From Trichomonas vaginalis G3 (taxonomy: Eukaryota; Parabasalia; Trichomonadida; Trichomonadidae): 64,000 nt of DNA. The notes beneath the pieces are model-generated. The model ran no database searches, had not been told where the DNA came from, and worked only from the letters and a program-made list of their open reading frames with translations. The stretch spans positions 12,598,392 to 12,662,391 of the forward strand of contig NC_067203.1 in assembly GCF_026262505.1 (NCBI RefSeq), given 5' to 3'. Made by a program: the position numbers and the translations under genes. Of the stretch, positions 20,558-29,685 are shown piece by piece (position 1 is the first letter of the stretch; each line of letters starts with the position of its first letter).

Positions 20558-21418
20558 TCAATACTTTTTCAGCACTTTTCCGTAGTTGTATATGAAAGAC
20601 AATTCGAGATAAAAGTCATAGTACAATGGTATAATATGCTGCACACCGTTTGTTGTGAACCAAACTTGAAAGTCAGAGAAACTGTTACTAGGTGGTTCGT
20701 AGAATTTAGAAGCAAAGTCATAAAAGTCCTTACCAATACATAGAAAACTGTTGTTGCTTGAACTGAAACTTGCATGACACATGACATTTTGAGGGTCAAA
20801 CACGTTTCTATAAACTGTCAAATCTGCTGGTGGAAGTATAAATTTAAATGGACCATCTGGTGGTAATGGTTCGTTCTGGTTTAGTAACCGAAGAAATTGT
20901 GCCCAAGAACGTTTGTCTACTCCCCAATATAAAAACTCTGTATCTCTTGGAGGGTTAATTTCAATCTTTTGAAATGAAACGGTGGAGTTCATCTTGTCAT
21001 ATTCTAGTTTCAGATAGTATGTTCCATTTAGTAAAGAGTCGTATTTTTCTTGAAATTCCCAGTAGTATTTGTTCATTTGAGTTTGAAAGTCATTTAGAGT
21101 TTTCTCAAGACTTTCGTCTGAACGAATTGTAAAGATTTTCATTTCGTCAAATTTTTCTATTAGACCATCAGAACCTTTATACTGCCCATGAAAATATACT
21201 GCGAACATAAAAGCGTTAGTTCTATTTGAAAACAAAACTCTTCTAAATCCTATTGCCTTTGCATCTGAAGGACTTTGAAGCCAACGAACTGGATAGTCAA
21301 ACCTGTAAGCTCCGGATGAAATTTCTTCATCTGAAATAGTCCTACCAGCATTTGTAAAGATATAGTCTAACGGTTTTGTATCTGCTACTTTTGTTCTTTG
21401 TTTTTCAACCTGAAGCAT
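20558..21418 (-). CDS. fibre-partner family protein, extra copy in A's cargo locus
   Basis: 286 residues starting MLQVEKQRTKVADTKPLDYI. It is clearly homologous to 27115-27921 and to 54273 onward: TKPLD-FTN, YRFDYPVRWLQSPSDAKAIG, and near the C-terminus ASFSSSNNSFLCIG, YEPPSNSFSDFQVWFTT and HIIPLYYDFYLELSFIYNY. No signal peptide or membrane segment. The family always lies next to a fibre gene elsewhere in this window, so a virion surface or fibre-assembly role is inferred. This copy stands alone after a palindromic repeat and looks intact. Confidence 0.6.
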   Translation of the reverse strand: MLQVEKQRTKVADTKPLDYIFTNAGRTISDEEISSGAYRFDYPVRWLQSPSDAKAIGFRRVLFSNRTNAFMFAVYFHGQYKGSDGLIEKFDEMKIFTIRSDESLEKTLNDFQTQMNKYYWEFQEKYDSLLNGTYYLKLEYDKMNSTVSFQKIEINPPRDTEFLYWGVDKRSWAQFLRLLNQNEPLPPDGPFKFILPPADLTVYRNVFDPQNVMCHASFSSSNNSFLCIGKDFYDFASKFYEPPSNSFSDFQVWFTTNGVQHIIPLYYDFYLELSFIYNYGKVLKKY

Positions 21419-21557
21419 TTAATATATGTAAAAATATACTGTTTTAAAATGGTATGCCATTTCATATTTCTCATCTAACAAACAAGTTTCCCAACGGTCT
21501 TCTCCAACAAACTCAGCGTACAGTTCAAATAAAATTCAAATTCGAATAAAAACGTTT

Positions 21558-23707
21558 TTATTTCATGCAATGTTTTATTTCTGTGCCGTCTTCAAGTATG
21601 CCCCAGTACTTACGCTTGGAGAGGACATGAACTTCGGAAAATACCTTATCTAGCTTAAAACAGCCCATCTTTTCACCGACCATTCCCATTTCAATGAGTT
21701 TGTTGTATCCTTCTTCGTTCGTCATGAGTGCGTCAATGTTCTCATAGTAAACCACAACTTTGGATTTGACTTCGGAGAAGAATTTGTTGTAGTTGTCAAG
21801 GACTGCCTTTGCGAACTGAGGGTAAGACCAATGTTCGACAATAGGTTTTAATGTGGTTACTAAGCCATTTTGACCTTGAGTGAACTCGTACTTCAAAACA
21901 AAAGGAAAAAACCTTTCAACAAAGTTGTCGACCTTCTCATAGTGTTTACTCTTCATCTTTTGAGGTTTCTTAATGGAATACCCCCATGTCGAATTCATAA
22001 GCAATTTGAGTGTCATTGCAAGTTTGGGGTTTGAAGCTTTCCTAATATCATACAGTTGTTGTATGACTTTTCCAACTGTATAGTTCCTTCCCGGGAACTC
22101 ACCATCTTCGTTTGGAATTCCAGTCGAATATATTGGACAAACCTCATGTATGCAGCGTTAAGGTCGACATAGTATATTTTTTATCTGAGTCGAACTTGTC
22201 GCATCCAATCGGTCCAGTTTGTGGAAATTCAAGTGAGTCTCTTATCTTTGAGAAACTTCTCCTGTTATCTCATAAACATCGTCGAAGCAACCTGTTTCAT
22301 ATAAAACCTTCTGACCTAACTCAGATGCTCTCCAATACAATTTGACGTCAATTGGATGTCTCAATGGAAGTTTTTTATAGCATCTTGAAGTTCTTGCAAC
22401 CTCATTGGAAGTTCTTCTGGTTCAGGTTGGTATCCGAACAATCCAACTCCTTGTGGAACTGTGTACTTCTTTTGTACTATAACTTTGTCTGGAACAACTT
22501 TTGGTCTTGCTAACAATGAAAAGTTTGTTTCGTCTTTTGGTACAAAAGTTTCTGTCAGCTTGTCATCTGGAATTGGTTCCAACAAACCTTTCTCGAAAAG
22601 AATGTTAACAGCTCTGACAATGTTGCACTTGCCTTTTCCGAACAATGGGTTTGTAAGACTTTCGTTCAACATGAAGTGGTTGTGGACAATTACAATCTTC
22701 AACCATGGTAAGTCTTTGTCAACAACATAGTCGTCATGTGAAGAACCTTTCTCAGTCGGTATGTTGACTCGGATATTCACATTTGCCAACGGTGCAATTT
22801 TAGCCAATTGACCTCTGAGCATGTACCTTGTCTTCACACATGACTCAAGATACTTCATTTTCTCATCTGTAACAAGACCAGAGTTCCTGAGACATGTAAG
22901 AATACAAGGTTCATTGACAATTGTTTCAATTGAATTGTAAATTCCATACCTTGTCAAGTCAATGTCAGACTTATTTATGAACGGGAAGTATCCAGCATGT
23001 TGTCTGACTGCTTGAGGGTTAGGTTGGTACCATTCGAACTTGACACTTGCAATTCCTTCAATTGCATTCAAAATGTCTGAGTCGGAGTCAACCATTTGTT
23101 CTCTCTTTGTAGTCTTGAAAGCGTCAAAGAAGTTGTGCGGCTGTTGTGACATTGCCATGTGCATAGTAAATGTGACCATCCAAATCTGTTATGGTCAATC
23201 TGAGATTGTGTCCTTTCTTATTTCCGTCTTGTATGGCAGCAAGTACACCCATGAAGCCTTCTTTGTTCTTTCCTTCGTCAAAGTTTACTGTAAAGGTTCG
23301 ACCAGATGTAATTTGACTTCTAACTTCACGATACTTTCATATGAATATCTTGTTCTTTCCATGGGAGCATGTGCGTCTTCACCTTTTCCTTTTTTCCTTC
23401 TCAAAGGATGCAATTGTTCGTCATGTTTCCAGTAGAATCTGGCAAAGCCGTCGTGTCCTTCAACTTGAGGTTCACTAACATCGAAAGGCATGTCCATAAG
23501 ACGTTCTTCTTCTAACCTCTCTAGTCTGTTTGGATAATTTGCACGTGCTGTTTCCAAATCCATTTCGTAGTGAAGACCAGACAATTTGTCATAGACTTTT
23601 ATGGGTCTTCCCTTCCTATATTTAAACTTCTTCGAAACTCTCCAACCATATCTTTGCAACTCTGCTTTTATTCTAGCAGATTTTCTATCCATTCTATATG
23701 GGGGCAT
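21558..23707 (-). pseudogene. B-family-like DNA polymerase, element A copy, broken
   Basis: Counterpart of 47674-49827. It starts MPPYRMDRKSARIKAELQRY. The palm region has a motif B-like block LKLLMNSTWGYSIKKP and a late KRKYWG block. Several breaks. It is followed in the same direction by no gene; upstream lie the small virion-type genes. Confidence 0.65.
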
Positions 23708-23738
23708 TTTTATAAAAATAAAAAATATTTTTTTTCCT

Positions 23739-24322
23739 TTACTTTACATAACCGCCTGCTGCCATAAGTCTTTGACGCCAACCCATACCAGCTAATGAAG
23801 GTTGACTTGGTTTAGTTTGGAAACTAAACTTTGGTTTTGGTTTATCTTCAGTTTTTGGTTTTTCTTCTTCTATTGGTTTTTCGTCACTTTTCGGTTCCTC
23901 TGACTTTACTTCACTTGCAGGAACAGTTGTGTCGTCAACATCTTCATAAATATCATATGCCATTTGTTTTTGTTTCCTTTCAACTTTTTGTGTTTGTTGT
24001 AAAGTTTAGAATATTTCGACTCTAAGTCAATGAGATGTTCTATAATGAACTGTTGGTCAGTGAAGTAAACTTTTCCATCTGTTGTCTCGAAAGCTCCTTC
24101 AGACTTCAATATTTTATTTGTGAGAGTCTGTTTCTTTTTTGAGATACTTGCCGTTCCATTTTTATGAAAAGTGACTTTGTAGTTAGGGTTTGTATTTCCA
24201 GACCTGGCACTTTCTATTATTGAATTTTTCTCTTCATCTGTAAGTTCTTTGACAGGTTTTGACAATGGTTCTGAACTTTTTGTTTGTGGTGTCAAATCTA
24301 CCGTTTCAACTTCTTCGGTCAT
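23739..24322 (-). pseudogene. conserved Lys/Glu-rich protein, element A copy, broken
   Basis: Counterpart of the intact 194-residue protein at 49859-50443 (MTEEVETVDLTPQTKSSEPL ... GMGWRQRLMAAGGYVK). It has at least one break. Unknown function; it lies between the polymerase and the small virion-type genes. Confidence 0.6.
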
Positions 24323-24341
24323 TTCATCTCAGTAAAAAAAT

Positions 24342-24494
24342 TTAGTTTGGTTTGTTTTCAACTGGTTGTTTAGGTTTTTTAAGTCGGTCTAAAACTTCCT
24401 GAGGTATAGGAAGAACTTGACAAACACGTTGTGTAACTGCTGGAAGCCGACAAATCCATCTTGAACCCATTTGCCTCAATGCTGTATTGTTCAT
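24342..24494 (-). CDS. 50-residue conserved small protein
   Basis: From the ATG at 24494 it reads MNNTALRQMGSRWICRLPAV and ends PVENKPN. The homologue in B (50463-50627, 54 residues) keeps both ends (LRQ-SSRWICRLPA and QQPVENKPN) while the middle differs, which supports real coding. The upstream ACTGAGATGAA motif is shared with the gene at 24322. Function unknown. Confidence 0.6.
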   Translation of the reverse strand: MNNTALRQMGSRWICRLPAVTQRVCQVLPIPQEVLDRLKKPKQPVENKPN

Positions 24495-24513
24495 TTCATC
24501 TCAGTAAAAAATT

Positions 24514-24915
24514 TTACATTCCCCACGTTTGAGGCGGTTGAGGTTGGTTATTGTTTACCCACTGTTGTGCATGGTTATATCCTCTGTTAAAGAATCTTTC
24601 ACCTTGGTCCATATAGTGTCCTGCTTGGTTATAGTAGTCATTTGCTTTGTTATAATAGTTTCCTGCTTGTCTTCCTACATTGTCCATCCATCCTTGAACT
24701 TTTCCTCTTGTTTCAGGATTTGGAATAAGATTTGTTGCATCTCGTGCTACATCCCAACCTTTCTGTACAGTTTGTATAATAGGTTGTGCTTTCTCTTTAA
24801 GTATACCTAATGTACTCAAAATCTTCCTTCCAACTCCAAATACACCTCTGGCTATTGTTCCCACTGCGGGTAAAAATCTAGATGCGACTCCTGCTAATGC
24901 GCCAAATAAACCCAT
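24514..24915 (-). CDS. small amphipathic virion-type protein (pVI-like), element A
   Basis: 133 residues. The N-terminus MGLFGALAGVASRFLPAVGT is glycine/alanine-rich and amphipathic. A short basic segment (GVGRKILSTLG) follows, then an Asn/Tyr/Gln-rich tail with repeated YYNKAN-DYYNQAG units and PQPPQTWGM at the end. The layout recalls small internal capsid proteins of adenovirus type (pVI) that disturb membranes. This is analogy, not detected homology. It is divergent from the integrase, with 16 bp between starts. Intact in A. Confidence 0.55.
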   Translation of the reverse strand: MGLFGALAGVASRFLPAVGTIARGVFGVGRKILSTLGILKEKAQPIIQTVQKGWDVARDATNLIPNPETRGKVQGWMDNVGRQAGNYYNKANDYYNQAGHYMDQGERFFNRGYNHAQQWVNNNQPQPPQTWGM

Positions 24916-24931
24916 TTCTTATGGGTTAAAA

Positions 24932-25888
24932 ATGACGAATTCAAACAAGGACCTGTATGTTTCTAAAGCGACAAAGAAAGCACTCATGATAAAAATCTTT
25001 AGTTCAACACCAAATGCTTGGTTTATGGATATCTTGGAAAACATTCCGAGAGTTAGAACAGATGGACCTCCATACTGGTTAATATTTGTCGGTCAAAACA
25101 CAAGATACTGTGAAGCCATACCATTATGGTCCAAAAATATTTTAGATGTGAAAACTGCTTTGACAATATTCGTTGACAAATACCATCCAACAAAACTGAC
25201 ATCTGACTGTGAAAGTTCTTTCAAATCAGACGATATTAAAAACTATCTGCGTTCAAAAAATGTAAACCAATATTTCATTGTCGACCAAAACCATTCTGCT
25301 CTTGGTGTCATTGACGGTTGTATAAAAATCTTAAGAGACTTAAACCAACCACAAGGTGGTGAAGCAAATGAAATGTCATATGACGACAAATATAGACACT
25401 TCTCCATGGCAAAGATGAGACAAGTTTTAAATATTTACAATAGCCGTAAACAAAAAGGTTTGGGAAACCACTCCCCGAAGAAATGAAAAACAACCCTGAC
25501 TTAGAGAAAGACTATATTTAACAATTTAGTCAAAAGAGACAAACAAGAAAGAATGCCGGGCTTCAAACTTCAGAAAGGTGACAAAGTAAAAATAGAAATA
25601 CCTAAACGCGACCCATATGAAAATACTATTGACTATGACAACAATGGGAACCCGACAGATACTCACGTTCGTGTTCGTAAAAATAGAAGAAAGTATACAA
25701 GAGAATATTATGAAGTTTTAGGCAAACATGGCAAAATGTACAGACTGCAAGCAGAAGATAAAACGACTATTGTCAGACCTCGTTTCAAACTTGTCAAAGT
25801 TCAAGGTGGTATACTTTCAAAGACAGTTTCTAACAAATATAAGACAACTCCTGACGAATATGCTAAAGAAGTTGAAAATGACGACTAA
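24932..25888 (+). pseudogene. DDE (rve-type) integrase, element A copy, broken
   Basis: RNase H-fold blocks: WFMDILENIP (first Asp), KLTSDCESSFKSDDI (second Asp) and HSALGVIDGCIKILRDLNQ (third acidic site). The C-terminal region (KGDKVKIEIPKRDPYENTID ... RPRFKLVKVQGG) resembles the SH3/chromo-like tail of Polinton integrases. One or a few breaks. Its 3' end overlaps the end of the fibre gene on the other strand. Confidence 0.8.
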
Positions 25889-27096
25889 GCATTTCTATAC
25901 CATGCGTAAACTGTCATGTAAGGTGGCATGTAGTCTTTACTTTGTCCCGTTGTTTGCGTATACCCTGAAACGCGATGTGTATGGTCTCCTTCTCCCCAAG
26001 TGTCATCCCAGTAACCATTTATAGCAAACTTAACGTCCTCTTTAACATCATATCCTTTACCTTTTGTCATTCCTGACCAACCCCAATATTTATGCCTATG
26101 CCCACCTTCTTGAGATGTACTTAAATTTATGTAGTGACTGTGTGCAGGTAAATTTGCACCTGAAATCGTTTTACTTCCACCTGTTTCCTTTGAAGAGTTT
26201 GCACAATACAAAAACCTGTCGACTATTTGAGTCCAAGTTCCAAAACCAAGTACTACTTCTGGTCTGGTAGAGTTCATTGACGTATAAATAGAACCTATAG
26301 GATATAATGTTTGAGGTATTTCTGTCTTTAATGTTTGAAGCTCTGTTTTGTCAGCTTTCTTATCTAACTTTGTTGGTAGTTCATATGCTTCAAAGTTTCT
26401 GGCATGCTCTTCGATATTCCTGCAACTCTTATCTAAATTGTTAAGAGTATCTTTTACGCTTGTACTCGGATTCTCTGAAGGTGCACTTGAACCAAGGTCA
26501 AAGTTTAGTGTAATATCATCTGCTCTAAAAGTTGTAAAACTTGTATGTGTATGGTTCTTGTCAGCTTTGTCATCTAACTTTTCTTGAAGTTCATCTACGT
26601 CATAGATGTTATGTGTATGATGTTTTTGTGGGTATGTTCTTTCTGTCCATGCGAAAATATAGTCTTTTGTTGCATCTACATATTCTTTGTCAGCTTTGTC
26701 ATCTAACTTTTCTTGAAGTTCATCTACGTCATAGATGTTATGTGTATGATGTTTTTGTGGGTATGTTCTTTCTGTCCATGCGAGAATATAGTCTTTTGTT
26801 GCATCTACATACTCTTTGTCAGCTTTGTTGTCAACATCTGCTTTCAAAAGAAGTTCTTTTATAGGTTTCTCGTTTAAAGTTCCTTTTGTTGGATTTATAC
26901 AGACAGTATTGTTCTTCTTGTCTTGAAATAGAAACTCATCTGTCAATGGGTTTAATGTCAGTTTTAAGTTTCCTTCTTTCAATGACTCAGATATCTTAAA
27001 ATAGTTTGAAAAGTTTGTTGTGTTCTTATTTAGAGCTTGTATAATGAGTTGTCGGTTGTGTTGTATTTCTCTCATAGACGCTGTTTCATTCGACAT
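25885..27096 (-). CDS. phage-like collar/fibre protein, element A
   Basis: 403 residues, apparently intact. The N-terminal head is MSNETASMREIQHNRQLIIQ. The shaft contains two exact-type copies of a 43-residue unit (ADKEYVDATKDYI, TYPQKHHTHNIYDVDELQEK), then a third HTHTSF block. The C-terminal cap is YPIGSIYTSMNSTRPEVVLG, FGTWTQIVDRFLYCA, NLPAHSHYI and YMPPYMTVYAWYR, the pattern of phage tail-fibre/collar C-termini. It probably forms a trimeric receptor-binding fibre on the capsid. It is divergent from its partner gene at 27115, with 18 bp between starts. Confidence 0.75.
   Translation of the reverse strand: MSNETASMREIQHNRQLIIQALNKNTTNFSNYFKISESLKEGNLKLTLNPLTDEFLFQDKKNNTVCINPTKGTLNEKPIKELLLKADVDNKADKEYVDATKDYILAWTERTYPQKHHTHNIYDVDELQEKLDDKADKEYVDATKDYIFAWTERTYPQKHHTHNIYDVDELQEKLDDKADKNHTHTSFTTFRADDITLNFDLGSSAPSENPSTSVKDTLNNLDKSCRNIEEHARNFEAYELPTKLDKKADKTELQTLKTEIPQTLYPIGSIYTSMNSTRPEVVLGFGTWTQIVDRFLYCANSSKETGGSKTISGANLPAHSHYINLSTSQEGGHRHKYWGWSGMTKGKGYDVKEDVKFAINGYWDDTWGEGDHTHRVSGYTQTTGQSKDYMPPYMTVYAWYRNA
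26555..26820 (-). repeat. 129-bp tandem repeat within fibre shaft, two copies
   Basis: Two near-identical 129-bp copies encode the 43-residue HHTH-containing shaft unit. Their similarity shows recent duplication relative to the rest of element A. Confidence 0.8.
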
Positions 27097-27114
27097 TTTT
27101 ATTCTAGATAAAAA

Positions 27115-27921
27115 ATGCTTTCAATAGAAAAAGAAAATTCAAGAGTTGCTACAACTAAACCATTAGATGAACTTTTTACGAATGTCGGTCAAAAGTTTGA
27201 GACAGAGACCGTAAAGCATGAAGGCTATCGTTTTGACTACCCATTGAGATGGCTAAGAGACCCATCCGTCACAAAAGCTGTTGGCTTTCGTAGAATGAAG
27301 TTCATTTCAGAAGCCATACATGGTTTCCCATTTACGGTCGGTTTTGAAGTTCGATACTATAACAAAGAAAAACGTACGTATGAGAAATTTGAACAGGGAA
27401 AACTTTTACAAGTGAATTTGCTTGTAAACTTAGAAACAACTCTTCAAGCTTTTCAAGAAAAAATAAACGATATCTATCTCGAATATGCAAACCAGTATAA
27501 CATTGACGAAGGAGAATACCATCTCGATATTATTTATGACAGGAAAAATGCAACTGTTAAAATCAATAAAATAGAAGACCTTGGAGAAAACGTTTATATT
27601 TCTACAAAATATAACAACTTGGCATGGTATAGATTTTTGAGGATGTTAAATCAGCCTGCAGCATATCCAGTACACCCGGACTTTTATGAAGTCGAAAACC
27701 CTAATGGAACATATGAAAATGTTTTCGACCAAGATGCTATTATAGTTCATGCTTCATTTTCTGGTGCACAAAACTCTTTTTTATGCTTGGCAAATGACTT
27801 TTACGAAAAACCTACAAAGCTATATGAACCACCAAGTGGAAGTATTTCAGACTTTCAAGTATGGTTTACAACAGATGGAAGAAAGAGAATAATTCCATTA
27901 TACCATGCGTTTTATTCTTAG
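27115..27921 (+). CDS. fibre-partner family protein, element A
   Basis: 268 residues starting MLSIEKENSRVATTKPLDEL. Same family as 20558-21418, 54273-54656 and, more distantly, 55946-56694. Conserved features are TTKPLDELFTNVGQ, YRFDYPLRWLRDPS, a middle YHLDIIYDRKNATVKINKIE and SFLCLANDFYEKP with LYEPPSGSISDFQVWFTTDG. It is predicted soluble and beta-rich. The head-to-head arrangement with the fibre gene, with a shared promoter gap of 18 bp, suggests joint expression as fibre and partner. The family is not recognised elsewhere. Confidence 0.6.
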   Translation: MLSIEKENSRVATTKPLDELFTNVGQKFETETVKHEGYRFDYPLRWLRDPSVTKAVGFRRMKFISEAIHGFPFTVGFEVRYYNKEKRTYEKFEQGKLLQVNLLVNLETTLQAFQEKINDIYLEYANQYNIDEGEYHLDIIYDRKNATVKINKIEDLGENVYISTKYNNLAWYRFLRMLNQPAAYPVHPDFYEVENPNGTYENVFDQDAIIVHASFSGAQNSFLCLANDFYEKPTKLYEPPSGSISDFQVWFTTDGRKRIIPLYHAFYS

Positions 27922-27969
27922 AACTTAGTTTCATATACAACTACTATCGAACGGTAAAAATATAATTTT

Positions 27970-28216
27970 TTAATACGGTTGAGGTGTTTGGATTTGTTGC
28001 CAACTAGACTGTGGTGCAGGTTCAGGCTGCTGTGTATTAACAGGAGCTTGTTCTTCTGGTTCAGGGTCTTTAGGTATAATACCAACGAACTGACCTACTC
28101 TTTTACCAATATTTTTGACTCCGTTCCAAATTCCTCTTCCGACAGATTTTATTCCATTCCATATACCTCTTCCAACATTTCGAAAGAAGTTCCTATTCTT
28201 CCAAAGAAACCATTTT
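27970..28216 (-). pseudogene. small amphipathic protein gene, possibly damaged
   Basis: The frame encodes two similar amphipathic segments, VGRGIWNGIKS and VGRGIWNGVKN, then GKRVGQFVGIIP and a Pro/Gln-rich tail ending IQTPQPY. The alternating Trp/Gly/Lys pattern again resembles adenovirus pVI-type peptides. The start is unclear. It lies in the right-end gene cluster of A. Confidence 0.45.
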
Positions 28217-28231
28217 ACTATATGTAAAAAT

Positions 28232-28594
28232 CTAATGTCCGCCTAGTCTTTTGCGTTTCCTGTTGAGTTCCATAGCATTCTTTAACTGGAGCTCATACAT
28301 TCTATTTCTCCTCTGGTAGAAAACATATTCCGGGTCAACTCCTGTGTTCGCGTCATCTGCATAGAGTTGTTTATATCCCACTTCAGGGTTTGTATAAAAC
28401 TCTTTCCATCTCATATTTGCATACCATGGTGGCAAACCTAACGCAGCGTCATTTGACATGGCAGTTTGCATTTGTACATCTGTTGGCACTTGACCATAGT
28501 TTGCCATTGCAGTTTGTATTCTAACTTCATTTGGAATATTCTCTGGGTTTGGTTGTCCAGGTTGCTGTGCATTCGCTAAGTTCTGTGCGTCCAT
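28232..28594 (-). CDS. 120-residue unknown protein, element A
   Basis: Starts MDAQNLANAQQPGQPNPENI. A repeated RIQTAMANYGQVP/VQMQTAMSND unit near residues 26-48 and a basic C-terminus (RRNRMYELQLKNAMELNRKR) are visible. No family recognised. It lies in a tight same-strand run with 28618-28749 and the methyltransferase. Confidence 0.5.
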   Translation of the reverse strand: MDAQNLANAQQPGQPNPENIPNEVRIQTAMANYGQVPTDVQMQTAMSNDAALGLPPWYANMRWKEFYTNPEVGYKQLYADDANTGVDPEYVFYQRRNRMYELQLKNAMELNRKRKRLGGH

Positions 28595-28617
28595 TTAATA
28601 TTAGATAAAAATATCTC

Positions 28618-28749
28618 TTACGAGTACATATGCTGAACATTTGCAGACATTGGTTCATCTTCATATTCTCTATATCTTTCTGCCACGTCAAATAAGTAAA
28701 TGACACAATGGAAAAAACCTAAAACAAGTAGTCCTATTTCAAACCACAT
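28618..28749 (-). CDS. 43-residue single-span membrane protein
   Basis: The ATG at 28749 opens MWFEIGLLVLGFFHCVIYLF followed by DVAERYREYEDEPMSANVQH. One hydrophobic span covers residues 4-20, with a charged acidic tail. It overlaps the end of the methyltransferase gene by 16 bp. It may be a small virion or host-membrane protein. The TM protein at 43830-44009 in B is an analogue without evident sequence similarity. Confidence 0.5.
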   Translation of the reverse strand: MWFEIGLLVLGFFHCVIYLFDVAERYREYEDEPMSANVQHMYS

Positions 28750-29552
28750 TTACTTACCAATAAAATTTCTTTGTTATGACACTTTCTCCGGTTTATAGGA
28801 CCTCTCTCATATTCTATCTTGTCATATATAAACTCATAGTCATGTATGTCCTCTAACCATCTCATGACACTTTCCAAACCACTTTTATCGGATGTAAAGT
28901 AAAAGCATGGATGGTTATGTAAAACGTCTAAAGTTTCTAAAGAGTCTCTCAAAGTCCAGTCTACTTGGTATTGAAAATCCCATGTGTTATAGAACGGCGG
29001 GTCCACTATAAAGAAAACATTTTCCTTGTTTTTATATTTTTCAAACAACTCTGTCCAATGACATCTCACAAACTCTATACCCTCAATATATTTTTCTATG
29101 TCCTCTTTGAAAACCTTTGTATAGTTAAGATATAAAACGTTTGACATAAGTGTTTCAATGTCATGAACTCTTATAGAACCACTATATAATAGTCTAGCAG
29201 ATATACTATCCCAGTCTATATATTCTGCTTTTTTCAAAACCTCTCTGACAATATTTTTCTTATCTAATGGTATACGTTCCATCTTACCTATAGGTATCTT
29301 TTCTTTCAACTCACTCAATATTTTGTTTGTGTCTGGTATATGTTTGAGACGGTTCATATAGTTGTCGAAGTCATTGCATATAATCTTTGAGTCAGGAAAT
29401 ACAGTATGGCACAAATGGGACATATAGAAACTTCCACCGAACAAATCTACAAATGTTAGACCATTCGGTAGTTTCTTAAGTTCTCTCAATAGAATATCTT
29501 TACATCTACTCTTATTTCCAAAGAAGGGTAACGGTGGTTTTGTAAAATTCAT
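28734..29552 (-). CDS. Dam-like N6-adenine DNA methyltransferase
   Basis: 272 residues from the ATG at 29552, apparently intact. The N-terminal motif PPLPFFGNKSRC matches the FxGxK SAM-binding start of D12-class enzymes. TFVDLFGGSFYMSHLC is the second SAM motif. The catalytic motif is VDPPFYNT (DPPY type) near residue 187. The family methylates adenine in DNA, often GATC or related sites. It is the first gene inside A's right end. A partial copy lies in the left end (5981-6160). It may protect or mark the element DNA; N6-methyladenine is known in trichomonads. Confidence 0.85.
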   Translation of the reverse strand: MNFTKPPLPFFGNKSRCKDILLRELKKLPNGLTFVDLFGGSFYMSHLCHTVFPDSKIICNDFDNYMNRLKHIPDTNKILSELKEKIPIGKMERIPLDKKNIVREVLKKAEYIDWDSISARLLYSGSIRVHDIETLMSNVLYLNYTKVFKEDIEKYIEGIEFVRCHWTELFEKYKNKENVFFIVDPPFYNTWDFQYQVDWTLRDSLETLDVLHNHPCFYFTSDKSGLESVMRWLEDIHDYEFIYDKIEYERGPINRRKCHNKEILLVSKCGLK

Positions 29553-29685
29553 TTTATATATATAATAAAAATGTTTTTTCCTGAAAAGTGACAGAAAAGT
29601 GACAAAACATGAAAACTACTCGGTCAAAGTCTTGTCAGTTTTGTAAAATAACCGTCCTATCTTGTTTTAAAATGGAGAAAAGGCT

